64,000 nt of DNA from an uncultured Verrucomicrobia subdivision 3 bacterium (lineage in GTDB: Bacteria > Verrucomicrobiota > Verrucomicrobiia > Limisphaerales > UBA8199): NCBI GenBank assembly GCA_903913865.1, contig CAIWMU010000093.1, forward strand, positions 62,001-126,000, in the 5' to 3' direction. This document shows positions 44,402 through 53,581 of the stretch, piece by piece. Under the pieces are notes generated by a model. That model was not told the DNA's origin and did not search any database. It worked only from the letters and a program-made list of their open reading frames with translations. The position numbers were made by a program, and so were the translations under genes. Numbering within the stretch: position 1 is the stretch's first letter; each line of letters begins with the position of its first letter.

Positions 44402-45838
44402 ATGATCACGTCACATCCCAGAATAATTCAGGGCGGCATGGGTGTCGCAGTGTCCGGTTGGCATTTGGCACGTGCTGTGTCCCGCTTGGGGCATCTAGGC
44501 GTCGTGTCCGGGACCGCGCTGGCTGTAGTATTGGCCCGTCGCCTGCAAATGGGCGATCCGGAGGGTGCCTTGAGGGACGCCTTGTCCCAGTTTCCCTATC
44601 AGGACATGGCGGCTCGAATCGTCGCTGAACATTACATTCCCGGTGGCAAGAGCGAGAACACTCCTTTCCGGCTCACCGCGATGCCAACTTTGCAATCCCG
44701 CAAGGATCTCATTGAGCTGACGGTGGTTGCCAATTTCGTTGAAGTTTTTCTCGCCCGGCAGGGTCACTCAGGCCCGGTCGGAATCAATTACCTGGAAAAA
44801 ATCCAGATTCCGACCCTCTCCTCCATCTATGGTGCCATTCTGGGAGGGGTTGATTATATTTTGATGGGCGCAGGCATCCCCAGGGCGATTCCCGGGGTCA
44901 TGGATCAGTTGTCGCGCGGGGAGAAAGTTGAACTCCGCATTGATGTCGAAGGTGCGGACGTCAACGAAGTCTTCACCACAGAGTTTGATCCCCGCGCATT
45001 CTGCGGCGGGGAACCCCCGATTCTCAAGAGACCGAAGTTTTTGGGGATCGTGGCCTCGGCCACTCTGGCGATGACTTTGGCGAAAAAGGCAAGTGGCCAG
45101 GTGGATGGATTCATCGTGGAAGGTCCGACCGCAGGCGGGCACAATGCCCCACCCCGGGGCCCCATGCAGTTGACCGACGCGGGGGAACCCCTTTACGGAC
45201 CTCGGGACAATGCTGATTTGGACAAGATTCGCGCGCTCGGCCTGCCGTTCTGGCTGGCTGGCTCCTACGGGCGGCCCGGCAAACTGGCCGAAGCTCTTTC
45301 CCTTGGGGCAGCTGGTGTTCAGGTCGGAACGGCTTTTGCGTTTTGTAATGAGTCCGGGATCCTGCCCGAACTGCGCAAGCAGGCTTTTGCGCTCAGCCGT
45401 CAAGGTGCGCTTCAGGTTTTTACCGACCCGAAGGCATCTCCCACCGGATTCCCTTTCAAGCTGGCCCGCCTGCCTGGGAGTCTGGCCGATGCTCCAGTGT
45501 ATGAGGCCCGGCCCCGAATTTGCGATCTCGGCTACCTGCGGCACCCATACAGGAAGGTCGATGGCACGATCGGTTATCGCTGCCCTGCCGAGCCGAAAGC
45601 GAACTACGTGCGGAAGGGTGGATTGATCGAAGACACTGAGGGTCGCAAGTGCATCTGCAACGGACTCTCTGGAACGGTTGGTTTGGGTCAATTCCGATCC
45701 GAATCCGGGCAGGAATTGCCAGTGGTTACCGGGGGTGACGATTTGGCTGAAGTTGCCGCGTTTCTTCCCCCGGGCCAGGATTCCTATAGTGCTGCGGATG
45801 TGGTTGCGCGTCTTACCGAGGGTGTTGTCGAAGGTTGA
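44402..45838 (+). CDS. Nitronate monooxygenase / 2-nitropropane dioxygenase family protein
   Basis: 478 residues, an FMN-dependent TIM-barrel: 'IIQGGMGVAVSG' (flavin binding, N-terminus), 'EGPTAGGHNAPPRG' with the catalytic-type His, and 'SLGAAGVQVGTAFAFC'. It is longer than typical nitronate monooxygenases (about 320-350 residues) because of a middle insertion and a C-terminal 'RKCICNGLSGTVGL' block, a pattern also seen in PfaD-like relatives. Actual substrate uncertain: nitronate detoxification or an enoyl-reductase-like role. ATG 44402; a TTG at 44396 with AGAGG 10 nt upstream is an alternative. Confidence 0.82.
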   Translation: MITSHPRIIQGGMGVAVSGWHLARAVSRLGHLGVVSGTALAVVLARRLQMGDPEGALRDALSQFPYQDMAARIVAEHYIPGGKSENTPFRLTAMPTLQSRKDLIELTVVANFVEVFLARQGHSGPVGINYLEKIQIPTLSSIYGAILGGVDYILMGAGIPRAIPGVMDQLSRGEKVELRIDVEGADVNEVFTTEFDPRAFCGGEPPILKRPKFLGIVASATLAMTLAKKASGQVDGFIVEGPTAGGHNAPPRGPMQLTDAGEPLYGPRDNADLDKIRALGLPFWLAGSYGRPGKLAEALSLGAAGVQVGTAFAFCNESGILPELRKQAFALSRQGALQVFTDPKASPTGFPFKLARLPGSLADAPVYEARPRICDLGYLRHPYRKVDGTIGYRCPAEPKANYVRKGGLIEDTEGRKCICNGLSGTVGLGQFRSESGQELPVVTGGDDLAEVAAFLPPGQDSYSAADVVARLTEGVVEG

Positions 45839-45910
45839 GGAGTGGTCTCCGGATTTTGGAGTGCCACCCGATGGAGGGATGTTCCCCAACCGTTGCCCTT
45901 CCACCTCCTT

Positions 45911-45942
45911 CAGGCAACACACAGAGGTGTGTCTCCCGCCTG
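45911..45942 (+). promoter_or_regulatory. Hairpin in the leader of the lut operon
   Basis: ACACAC (45917-45922) pairs with GTGTGT (45927-45932) around AGAG, enclosed by CAGGC (45911-45915) and GCCTG (45938-45942). It lies 52 nt before the lutA start. No T-run follows, so it may be a leader structure or an operator rather than a terminator. Confidence 0.3.
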
Positions 45943-45994
45943 AACTGTGATTGCACCACCCCGGGTTCCTGCCCTAAACTGAGTCGGTCTTGTT

Positions 45995-46708
45995 ATGGTC
46001 GTAACACTGTTCATCCCATGTTTTGTTGACATGATGTATCCCAAGGTGGGGATCAGCATGGTGAGCATTCTGGAGCGGTTGGGCCATACGGTTCGTTGCC
46101 CTGAGGCCGCAGCCTGCTGCGGGCAACCCGCCTTTAATTCCGGCTATTGGAACGAGGCCCGGACCGTGGCGGAGAAGACGCTTGCCGTTCTCGCAGATTC
46201 GGAGGTGGTTGTCATCGCCTCCGGTTCCTGTGGTGCGATGGTCAAGAAGTTCTACCCGGATCTCTTCAAGGGAACTTCAAACGAGGCACCGGCTCTTGCG
46301 CTGTCCAAAAAATGCTTCGAGTTTTCTGATTTCCTCGTGTCCCGCCTTGGGGTCACGGATCTAGGTGCCTCATTCCCCTCGAAGGTGACTTTTCATGATG
46401 GTTGCCATGGGTTGCGCGAGTTGCGCATCAAGAGCCAGCCGCGCCGGTTGCTGGAGAAGGTGCGCGGGTTGCAACTGGTGGAAATGTCCGAGGAGATATG
46501 TTGCGGGTTTGGCGGGACGTTTGCGGCGAAATTCCCGATGATTTCGACCGCGATGGGTGAGGTGAAATGTGAACGGGCATCCGAAACCGGGGCTGAATAC
46601 ATCGTCTCGAATGATTCCAGTTGCCTGATGCATATTCAGGGGCTGCTGGACCGGCGCAAAAGCAAGATGAAAACCATCCACCTTGCGGAGGTGCTGGCCG
46701 CATCATGA
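45995..46708 (+). CDS. lutA: L-lactate utilization protein LutA (Cys-rich Fe-S protein)
   Basis: 237 residues with two CCG-type cysteine-rich domains: 'EAAACCGQPAFNSGYW' in the first half and 'FHDGCHGLRELRI' plus 'EEICCGFGGTFAAKFP' in the second, as in LutA/YkgE and the heterodisulfide reductase B family. Part of the LutABC complex that oxidises L-lactate to pyruvate in the cytoplasm. The TGA overlaps the ATG of lutB (ATGA). Confidence 0.92.
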   Translation: MVVTLFIPCFVDMMYPKVGISMVSILERLGHTVRCPEAAACCGQPAFNSGYWNEARTVAEKTLAVLADSEVVVIASGSCGAMVKKFYPDLFKGTSNEAPALALSKKCFEFSDFLVSRLGVTDLGASFPSKVTFHDGCHGLRELRIKSQPRRLLEKVRGLQLVEMSEEICCGFGGTFAAKFPMISTAMGEVKCERASETGAEYIVSNDSSCLMHIQGLLDRRKSKMKTIHLAEVLAAS

Positions 46709-48099
46709 AAACCGCCGCCCGTCAGTTCAAGGAGGATGCTTCTGCGATCACAAAGGATCAGCAGCATAGGCAACTCATCCAGACGGCCCTTGGAAAATAC
46801 GAGGTCGTTCGTGACCGGGTGCTGGGGCGTTTTCAGAATTGGAATGCGGCCAGGGACGCTGCTGCCGAGACCAAATGGGAGGCGGTCAACCATCTTGACG
46901 AGCATCTGATCCGTTTTGCATCGCAGTTGGAAGGGCGTGGGGCGAAGGTTCATTGGGCTGGAACGGGGGGAGAGGCCCGGGAGATCATTGCCGGCATCCT
47001 CCGCGAGAAAGGGGCCAAATCGATCATCAAGTCGAAGTCGATGACATCGGAGGAAATCCACCTGAACGCTGCTCTCGAGGAGGCGGGTTTTGAGGTGGTG
47101 GAGTCGGATCTGGGTGAGTTCATTGTGCAACTTCGCAAGGAGCCACCCTACCACATCGTTTTTCCGGCGATGCATCTCACCCGGCATCAGATCAGTGAGT
47201 TGTTCACCCGCGAATTGGGCACAACCCCCACATCCAGTCCCGAGGAGTTGACCATGATCGCCCGGAGGGTGTTGCGCGATAAATACATCCGTGCAGATGT
47301 CGGTTTTACCGGGGCGAACTTTGCGATTGCTGAGACCGGGATGATATCCATCACGGAGAACGAGGGTAACGCCCGTCTGACTGCGGCGCTGCCCAAGGTG
47401 ATGGTGACGTTGATTGGCATCGAGAAAGTCCTTCCCCGGCTGGAGGATCTGGCACTGTTCCTTCCGATGCTCGCGACTGTGGGGGCAGGGCAGGGGTTCA
47501 CCTGTTACAATTCATTTTATGGCGGACCCCGGCAACCCGGGGAACCCGATGGTCCTGAGGAGTATCATGTGGTTCTGCTCGACAATCGCCGGAGCGAGCT
47601 CTTGGCCGATCCTGAGCAGCGGGACAGCCTGCACTGCATCCGTTGTGGTGGTTGTCTGAATGTGTGCCCCATCTATCGAAATGTGGGGGGCCATTCTTAC
47701 GGCACCACCTATTCCGGTCCGGTTGGTTCCGTGATTACACCGCATCTCAGGGGCCTCAAGGATTGGAAGCATCTTTCGCATGCGAGTTCGCTCTGTGGGG
47801 CTTGCACGGATATCTGTCCCGTCCGGATCGACCTGCACCACCACCTGTTGCAGAACAGGCGCAACGCCGCCGCCAGTGGGCCTTCCATGCTTGAGAAGGT
47901 TGCGTTCAAGGCCTTCGCTTTTGTGATAAACCGGCCGGCTCTCTATGCGTTTGTCAAGATCGCCGGCCGCATTGCACAGCGGTTTCATCCCCTCGTGAAG
48001 GGCACCCGACTTGACCCTGTCGGGGTTTGGACACGAACGCGCGATCTGCCCCCCATAGCGAAGCAGACGTTCAAGGAGTATTGGAGGAGCCGCCAATGA
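46705..48099 (+). CDS. lutB: L-lactate utilization iron-sulfur protein LutB
   Basis: 464 residues. An N-terminal LUD domain ('FTGANFAIAETGMISITENEGN') is followed by two 4Fe-4S motifs, 'CIRCGGCLNVCPIY' and 'CGACTDICPVRIDL', and a C-terminal helical tail, the standard LutB/YkgF layout. ATG 46705 is in the ATGA overlap with lutA; the longer frame runs inside lutA. Couples to lutC by another ATGA. Confidence 0.94.
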   Translation: MKTAARQFKEDASAITKDQQHRQLIQTALGKYEVVRDRVLGRFQNWNAARDAAAETKWEAVNHLDEHLIRFASQLEGRGAKVHWAGTGGEAREIIAGILREKGAKSIIKSKSMTSEEIHLNAALEEAGFEVVESDLGEFIVQLRKEPPYHIVFPAMHLTRHQISELFTRELGTTPTSSPEELTMIARRVLRDKYIRADVGFTGANFAIAETGMISITENEGNARLTAALPKVMVTLIGIEKVLPRLEDLALFLPMLATVGAGQGFTCYNSFYGGPRQPGEPDGPEEYHVVLLDNRRSELLADPEQRDSLHCIRCGGCLNVCPIYRNVGGHSYGTTYSGPVGSVITPHLRGLKDWKHLSHASSLCGACTDICPVRIDLHHHLLQNRRNAAASGPSMLEKVAFKAFAFVINRPALYAFVKIAGRIAQRFHPLVKGTRLDPVGVWTRTRDLPPIAKQTFKEYWRSRQ

Positions 48100-48785
48100 C
48101 CAGCCGGGAAAAAATACTGGGGCGGATCCGTGAGGCTCTGAGCATCGTTGCGCCAAGGCCCGGTCACAATGAGGGATCCTCCAAAGTCAAAAGGGGGGAG
48201 GGTGCATCCGTCAGGGACTGGCTGCCAAGGGTTGGGGAGGGTTACAGTGAGCGGCTGGCTTTGTTTCAGCAGCACTCCTCAGATCTCAAGACGGATCTCC
48301 GCGTGGTTCCATCGGTGGGGGATTTTGAGGCTGAACTGCGCCGCATTCAAGAGGCTGAGGGGTGGAAGAAGATTGGTGCCCATGGTGGAACCCTTGTAAA
48401 GAGATCCATCGGGGGGATGAATCTTCCGGTTTGCTGGACGGATGGTGGCTATGCAGCGGAGGAGTTGGAAAAGTGCGACGCCGGGATCACGGAGTGTGAC
48501 GCGTTGGTGGCCCAGACCGGTAGTGTCCTGATCACCAGTCGCAGCGCGGGTGGAAGGGCTTTGTCTGTGTTGCCGCCGCACCATGTGGTTCTGGCCCGGG
48601 CGGACCAACTGCTGGCGGACCTGCCGGATGCGTTTGCCCTGATCAAGCAGCGTTATAGTGCCGCTTATCCCAGTTTCATATCCTTTGTCACCGGACCCAG
48701 CCGCACCGGGGATATCGAGCGCATCCTGGTGCTGGGCGCACACGGTCCGAAGAAGCTGACCATTTTACTGGCCGGGGAAGTGTAG
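48096..48785 (+). CDS. lutC: L-lactate utilization protein LutC (LUD domain)
   Basis: 229 residues of the LUD family: 'REKILGRIREALS' start, 'ECDALVAQTGSVLITSRSAGGRALSVLPPHHVVLAR' core in pieces, and the C-terminal 'ITGPSRTGDIE'-like block (here 'VTGPSRTGDIERILVLGAHGPK'-type). Third component of LutABC. ATG 48096 overlaps the lutB stop (ATGA). No lactate permease gene is adjacent. Confidence 0.92.
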   Translation: MTSREKILGRIREALSIVAPRPGHNEGSSKVKRGEGASVRDWLPRVGEGYSERLALFQQHSSDLKTDLRVVPSVGDFEAELRRIQEAEGWKKIGAHGGTLVKRSIGGMNLPVCWTDGGYAAEELEKCDAGITECDALVAQTGSVLITSRSAGGRALSVLPPHHVVLARADQLLADLPDAFALIKQRYSAAYPSFISFVTGPSRTGDIERILVLGAHGPKKLTILLAGEV

Positions 48786-48806
48786 GGGATAGCAGCCGGA
48801 TTCGCT

Positions 48807-48820
48807 GACCCACACGGGTC
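48807..48820 (+). terminator. Weak hairpin after lutC
   Basis: GACCC (48807-48811) and GGGTC (48816-48820) with an ACAC loop, followed by GTCCCACTTTTC. It lies 22 nt after the lutC stop. The stem is short and the T-run is interrupted. The remaining gap to 49025 shows no clear element. Confidence 0.3.
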
Positions 48821-49025
48821 GTCCCACTTTTCTGGGGGGTATAAGCCGGGCAACAGGGTGTCAAAACCGGGTGAAGGGAATGTGGTTTCTCGCCTGTTCG
48901 CCAGGGACTTTAGATCCTTCCTTCTGGATTCTCACGGCCGCAACGATTCGGATTTTTGCGTGAACCTTGAGCGATTGCTTGTAATCGCCGTGGCAGAACG
49001 TATAAAGAAGCCATAGACAGCCTGT

Positions 49026-50963
49026 ATGCGTGAGTTAAGTTCTCTCTTTTTTCGGGGGGCCACCGTGCCCCTTGGCCTGTTGATGGCTTTGCTGGCCATC
49101 GAGATCCCTGCAATGGCCGACCCTGCCGGTGGTGCTCCAGCATCCAACACTGCGGTGCCGTGGGGGGCGCCGGGTGCATTGGTTTTGAGCGATGACGAGA
49201 GCAAGGCCTACGTTGCGTATACCCAGACTGAGCGGGTGGACGAGATTGATCCTGGTTCAAGGAAGCTGGCCCGATCCTTCAAGGTTCCAGGCTCCCCGCT
49301 GGGACTGGCGTTGCACGGTTCGGATCTCTTTGTCACCTGTTCAGGGGCCGCAAGCCCGCTGTGCCGGGTGGATTTGGCCAGTGGCAAACTCAAAACTGTG
49401 GGGCGAACAGGGCATACTGCCGTTTCTCCCGTTTTCTCGCCGGACGGTCGGACCCTCTACTTCTGCCTGCGTTTTGAGAATCAGGTGGTTGTTTGGGACG
49501 TGTCCAGCAACAGGGAGCGGAGACGCATCAAAGTAGGGCGTGAGCCGGTATCTGTGGCCTGCACGGCTGATGGGGCTTATCTGCTGGTTTCACACCATCT
49601 GCCCGCTGGCGCGGCCACTGCGTCCGTGGTGGCGGCCACGATCGGGGTGGTGGATCTTCAATCCGGATCCATGATCAGTGAAGTCGCTTTGCCTAACGGG
49701 AGTGGCCTTGTGCGGGACATTCGAATTTCACCCGATGGGCGCCATGCCGCGGTGGCACACAATCTCGCGCATTACCAACTCCCCACGACCCAGTTGGACC
49801 GTGGCTGGATGAACACGGCTGCCGTGTCGATTCTGGATCTGGGACCCCGCGGAGGGGTTGCATCCGTTTCCTCCACCACGACGGCATCCGCCGCTCAACC
49901 GGTGGTTCTGGAAGTTACCTGTGTCCTTGATGAGATGGACAAGGGGGCTGCAAATCCGTGGGCTGTGGGATGGAGCAGGGATGGTCAGCACCTCTTTGTG
50001 ACCCACGCAGGCACCCATGAGTTGAGCAGGATCAATTTCACCGGGTTGCTCGAAAAGATGGCGCGCATGAAGGCCGGAACTGGCTGGGACCCGATCCTTC
50101 CAGCGGAGGATTTTTCATTCTTACTCGGTTTGCGGGAGCGGATACCTCTTGCAGGTCGGGGACCGAGGTCTTTGGCGGTGGGGCGGACCCGGGTCTGCAT
50201 CGCCGACTACTTTTCCGACATGGTGGAATCTGTTGGGATCGCGCCGGGTGCTCTTGCTGCAGTGATAAAGGCCCCGATCCGGGAACCGTTCGGGAAGTTC
50301 AGGGAAGGAGAACAATATTTCAATGACGCTACTTACTGCTTTCAGGGATGGCAAAGTTGTGCGAGTTGCCATTCGGAGCAGGCCCGGGTGGACGGTCTGA
50401 ATTGGGATCTGCTGAATGACGGCATCGGAAACCCCAAGAACAGCAAGACCCTTCTGTGGTCGCACCGAACCCCGCCGGCGATGAGCATGGGGGTGCGCAT
50501 CAGCGCGGAGGTGGCTGTGCGTGCGGGCATAAGACACATTCTTTTCGCGATACCTGATGAGGCAGTGGCACGGCCCATGGATGCGTGGCTGGGCAGTCTG
50601 GAACCGGTGCCCAGTCCAATGCTTGTCCGTGGAGGCCTTTCTGCGGCAGCACGGAGGGGGCGGGATGTGTTCAACCGTCCGCTGGTGGGCTGCGCCGGTT
50701 GCCACAAGCAGGGCTTGTTCACGGACCTCCAAACCTATGATGTGGGAACGGGGACGGGAGGGGCTTCGGGAGCGCAAGTTCTCGGCTTTGACACCCCAAC
50801 CCTCGTTGAACTTTGGAGGACAGCCCCATATCTCCACGATGGATCCGCAGCTGACTTGCGATCTGTGTTGACGACTCACAATGTTGAGGATCGCCACGGG
50901 CACACCTCCCGGCTTGCCGAACAGGAACTCAACGATCTCATCGAATACCTGCTTTCCCTATGA
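49026..50963 (+). CDS. Secreted beta-propeller / diheme cytochrome c fusion protein
   Basis: 645 residues. A signal peptide (about 1-31, ending 'AMADPA') is followed by YVTN-type propeller repeats (about 45-400; 'VFSPDGRTLYF', 'RISPDGRHAAVAHN', 'GWSRDGQHLFVTHA'). The C-terminal third resembles di-heme cytochrome c peroxidases (MauG/CcpA family) with heme sites 'CASCH' at 445-449 and 'CAGCH' at 556-560 and 'TPTLVELWRTAPYLHDG'. Propeller-cytochrome fusions of this kind are frequent in PVC bacteria; substrate unknown, redox role outside the cytoplasm. Its stop overlaps the start of the next cytochrome gene (ATGA). Confidence 0.87.
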   Translation: MRELSSLFFRGATVPLGLLMALLAIEIPAMADPAGGAPASNTAVPWGAPGALVLSDDESKAYVAYTQTERVDEIDPGSRKLARSFKVPGSPLGLALHGSDLFVTCSGAASPLCRVDLASGKLKTVGRTGHTAVSPVFSPDGRTLYFCLRFENQVVVWDVSSNRERRRIKVGREPVSVACTADGAYLLVSHHLPAGAATASVVAATIGVVDLQSGSMISEVALPNGSGLVRDIRISPDGRHAAVAHNLAHYQLPTTQLDRGWMNTAAVSILDLGPRGGVASVSSTTTASAAQPVVLEVTCVLDEMDKGAANPWAVGWSRDGQHLFVTHAGTHELSRINFTGLLEKMARMKAGTGWDPILPAEDFSFLLGLRERIPLAGRGPRSLAVGRTRVCIADYFSDMVESVGIAPGALAAVIKAPIREPFGKFREGEQYFNDATYCFQGWQSCASCHSEQARVDGLNWDLLNDGIGNPKNSKTLLWSHRTPPAMSMGVRISAEVAVRAGIRHILFAIPDEAVARPMDAWLGSLEPVPSPMLVRGGLSAAARRGRDVFNRPLVGCAGCHKQGLFTDLQTYDVGTGTGGASGAQVLGFDTPTLVELWRTAPYLHDGSAADLRSVLTTHNVEDRHGHTSRLAEQELNDLIEYLLSL

Positions 50964-53500
50964 AATACATCTTTCCCCGGACAGACAGTTTCCCCGGATT
51001 CCTGATAGCACTCCTGGTTTTTCTTTTTGTATCAGCATCAATTCCCGTCAGGGCAGGGTTGCTGGAGGAACATTCCCGGGGGGCGCTTTCGAACGTAACC
51101 GAGTTTGTCTTTGCGGCGCGGAAAATGAACAACACGGATGGGCATTGGTATGCGAACATTGGCTACTATGCCCATGATCCGGACCGCAAAGCCTGGCGTG
51201 AGGGGGCGAAACTGTACAAGTGGAATCGCCAATCGGGTCAGTTGCAGACCTTGCTGGAGGATTCCAGAGGGGGGATTCGTGATCCGCAGGTGAGTTATGA
51301 CGGCACTAGAATCCTCTTCGCCTACCGCAAAGGAGGCAGGGAAAACTATCTTCTACACGAGATTAACATCGATGGCTCGGGTCTCCGCCAGTTGACCAGC
51401 GGAGAGTATGACGATATCGAGCCGACCTACCTGCCTGATGGGGGAATTGTGTTTGTGTCCACAAGATGCAAGCGCTGGGTCAACTGCTGGCTGACTCAGG
51501 TGGCCACTCTGCACCGGTGTGATCCGGATGGGGGTAACGTCCGTCCCATTTCCAGCAATAATGAGCAGGACAACACCCCGTGGCCGCTCAAGGATGGGCG
51601 AATTCTTTATACCCGTTGGGAGTATGTGGATCGCAGTCAGGTTGACTACCACCACCTGTGGAGCGCGAACGCGGATGGGACAGGCCAGATGATCTGGTAT
51701 GGGAACCAGCATCCCGGGATTGTGATGATCGATGCCAAACCGGTTCCTGGGAGCGATCAGGTGATTGCGATTTTTTCACCGGGTCATGGCGGGCGGGAGC
51801 ACTCAGGGCCGGTGGCGCTTGTGGATGTGAAGGCGGGGCCCGACGACACTTCCCATTCCCGCAAGATCAGCGACGATTTGCCCTATCGCGATCCGTGGGC
51901 TTTCTCCGGGCACTGTTTCGTGGCGGCGCTGGATGGCAAGCTCGTCCTGATGGATGATGGCGGGAGGCGGGAAACGATCTTCACGCTGCCCAAGGGTGAT
52001 CTGCAGGCCGGGATGCACCTGCATGAGCCCCGTCCTGTGGCATCCCGCGAGCGGGAGCCTGTGCTGCCGTCACGGATGGATGTGGCGAAATCAACAGGGC
52101 GCCTGCTGCTGGCGGATATTTACGAGGGGCGCAACATGAAGGGGGTGCAGCGGGGGCAGATCAAGAAGTTGCTCGTGCTGGAGAGTCTGCCGATGCCCAT
52201 CCACTACACCGGGGGGATGGACCCCATCAGTTATGGAGGGACATTCACTTTGGAGCGGGTGGTGGGAACCGTGCCCGTTGAGGAGGACGGTTCGGCCTTT
52301 GTCGAGCTGCCGGCTCTCCGCAGTTTTTTCTTTGTGGCCCTCGATGAGAATGATCTTTCCGTGAAGCGGATGCAGAGCTTTCTTACGGTGCAACCGGGTG
52401 AGACGACATCCTGTGTCGGATGCCACGAGCAGCGTGAGCGGGCCCCGAAGATCGCCTATAGCAATTCCGGCCCGCGTGCTGCACGGCGTGCCCCCAGCAG
52501 GGTTGAGCCGATACCCGGGGTCCCGGATGTGCTCGATTTTCCACGTGATATTCAGCCAATTCTGGACGAGCATTGTGTCAAATGCCATGGCTACGATGGG
52601 CCGGCACCCGGTGCCCGGGTGGAGCAGGCCACGGCCAAAGGTGGCGCCGGGTCCCGGGCAGGTCGCCTCATTCTCAGTGGGGATCGCGGGCCGATGTTCA
52701 GCCACAGCTACTACATGCTGACTGTGGCCAGACTCTTTTCGGATGGCCGCAACGAGCCCATCAGCAACTACTCCCCGCGAACATTGGGAACAGGCTCCAG
52801 CCGGATTCTGTCCTTTGTCGATGGGGCACATTACGACGTGAAGATCCGAGCGGACCAGAAGCGAAAGCTGATGTTGTGGATTGAAACCGGGGCACCTTAT
52901 CCCGGGACCTATGCGGCTCTGGGCACAGGGATGATCGGTGCCTACGCCGAAAATCAGCCCGTGGAGACCGATTTTGAGTGGGCGCAGACCAGGAAGGCTA
53001 CCGCAGTGATCGCCTCCCGCTGCGGTTCCTGCCACAGTGACCCCTCCCGGTCGCTCCCGACGGCACTCTCGGATGAGCGCGGGGTCTCCTTCTGGAGGCC
53101 CAGCATGGACGATCCAAGACTGAACACGAGCCGCCACATTGTTTTCAATCTGTCCCATCCCGAGAAATCTCTGATGCTGCTTGCCCCTCTGGCTGAGACG
53201 GCGGGCGGATGGCAATTATGCCGGGATCCCAAAACGAAGGCGCGGGTGGTGGTTTTTGAGAGCGTCAACGACCCTGATTATCAGGCATTGCTGGGGATGT
53301 GTGAGGCGGGAAAAACCAGGATGGATCAGATCAAGCGGTTCGACATGCCGGGTTTCATTCCGCGTCAGGACTGGGTTCGTGAGATGAAGCGTTACGGGGT
53401 TATCGCCGGGGCGGTATCGGACCAAAAGATGGATGTTTATGCAGTGGAACAGCGTTACTGGGAGTCGCTGTGGTATGGGGCGGAAATCGGAAAAAAGTGA
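50960..53500 (+). CDS. HzsA-related secreted triheme protein
   Basis: 846 residues. Signal peptide about 1-32. The N-terminal part (about 45-400) is a TolB/PD40-like propeller ('QVSYDGTRILFAYRK', 'PTYLPDGGIVFVSTR') with the arrangement of the hydrazine synthase alpha-subunit family ('VVGTVPVEEDGSAFVELPA'). Three heme c sites follow: 'CVGCH' 485-489, 'CVKCH' 539-543 and 'CGSCH' 688-692. HzsA-like proteins occur in many non-anammox PVC bacteria with no known reaction; no HzsB or HzsC partner is present. Translational coupling with the diheme protein suggests one extracytoplasmic electron-transfer or oxidation unit. Confidence 0.87.
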   Translation: MKYIFPRTDSFPGFLIALLVFLFVSASIPVRAGLLEEHSRGALSNVTEFVFAARKMNNTDGHWYANIGYYAHDPDRKAWREGAKLYKWNRQSGQLQTLLEDSRGGIRDPQVSYDGTRILFAYRKGGRENYLLHEINIDGSGLRQLTSGEYDDIEPTYLPDGGIVFVSTRCKRWVNCWLTQVATLHRCDPDGGNVRPISSNNEQDNTPWPLKDGRILYTRWEYVDRSQVDYHHLWSANADGTGQMIWYGNQHPGIVMIDAKPVPGSDQVIAIFSPGHGGREHSGPVALVDVKAGPDDTSHSRKISDDLPYRDPWAFSGHCFVAALDGKLVLMDDGGRRETIFTLPKGDLQAGMHLHEPRPVASREREPVLPSRMDVAKSTGRLLLADIYEGRNMKGVQRGQIKKLLVLESLPMPIHYTGGMDPISYGGTFTLERVVGTVPVEEDGSAFVELPALRSFFFVALDENDLSVKRMQSFLTVQPGETTSCVGCHEQRERAPKIAYSNSGPRAARRAPSRVEPIPGVPDVLDFPRDIQPILDEHCVKCHGYDGPAPGARVEQATAKGGAGSRAGRLILSGDRGPMFSHSYYMLTVARLFSDGRNEPISNYSPRTLGTGSSRILSFVDGAHYDVKIRADQKRKLMLWIETGAPYPGTYAALGTGMIGAYAENQPVETDFEWAQTRKATAVIASRCGSCHSDPSRSLPTALSDERGVSFWRPSMDDPRLNTSRHIVFNLSHPEKSLMLLAPLAETAGGWQLCRDPKTKARVVVFESVNDPDYQALLGMCEAGKTRMDQIKRFDMPGFIPRQDWVREMKRYGVIAGAVSDQKMDVYAVEQRYWESLWYGAEIGKK

Positions 53501-53581
53501 GCCGGTTGCTCGTGATGGAACCGCAGGATTCGCAACGGTGGATTGAAGGGTTCCGCGAGGCCGCCGCCGGAGTGGATGATC

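Noticed and set aside
50960-53500. Anammox hydrazine synthase
   Set aside because: The protein is HzsA-related, but HzsB, HzsC and hydrazine dehydrogenase are absent and the family is broad in PVC bacteria.
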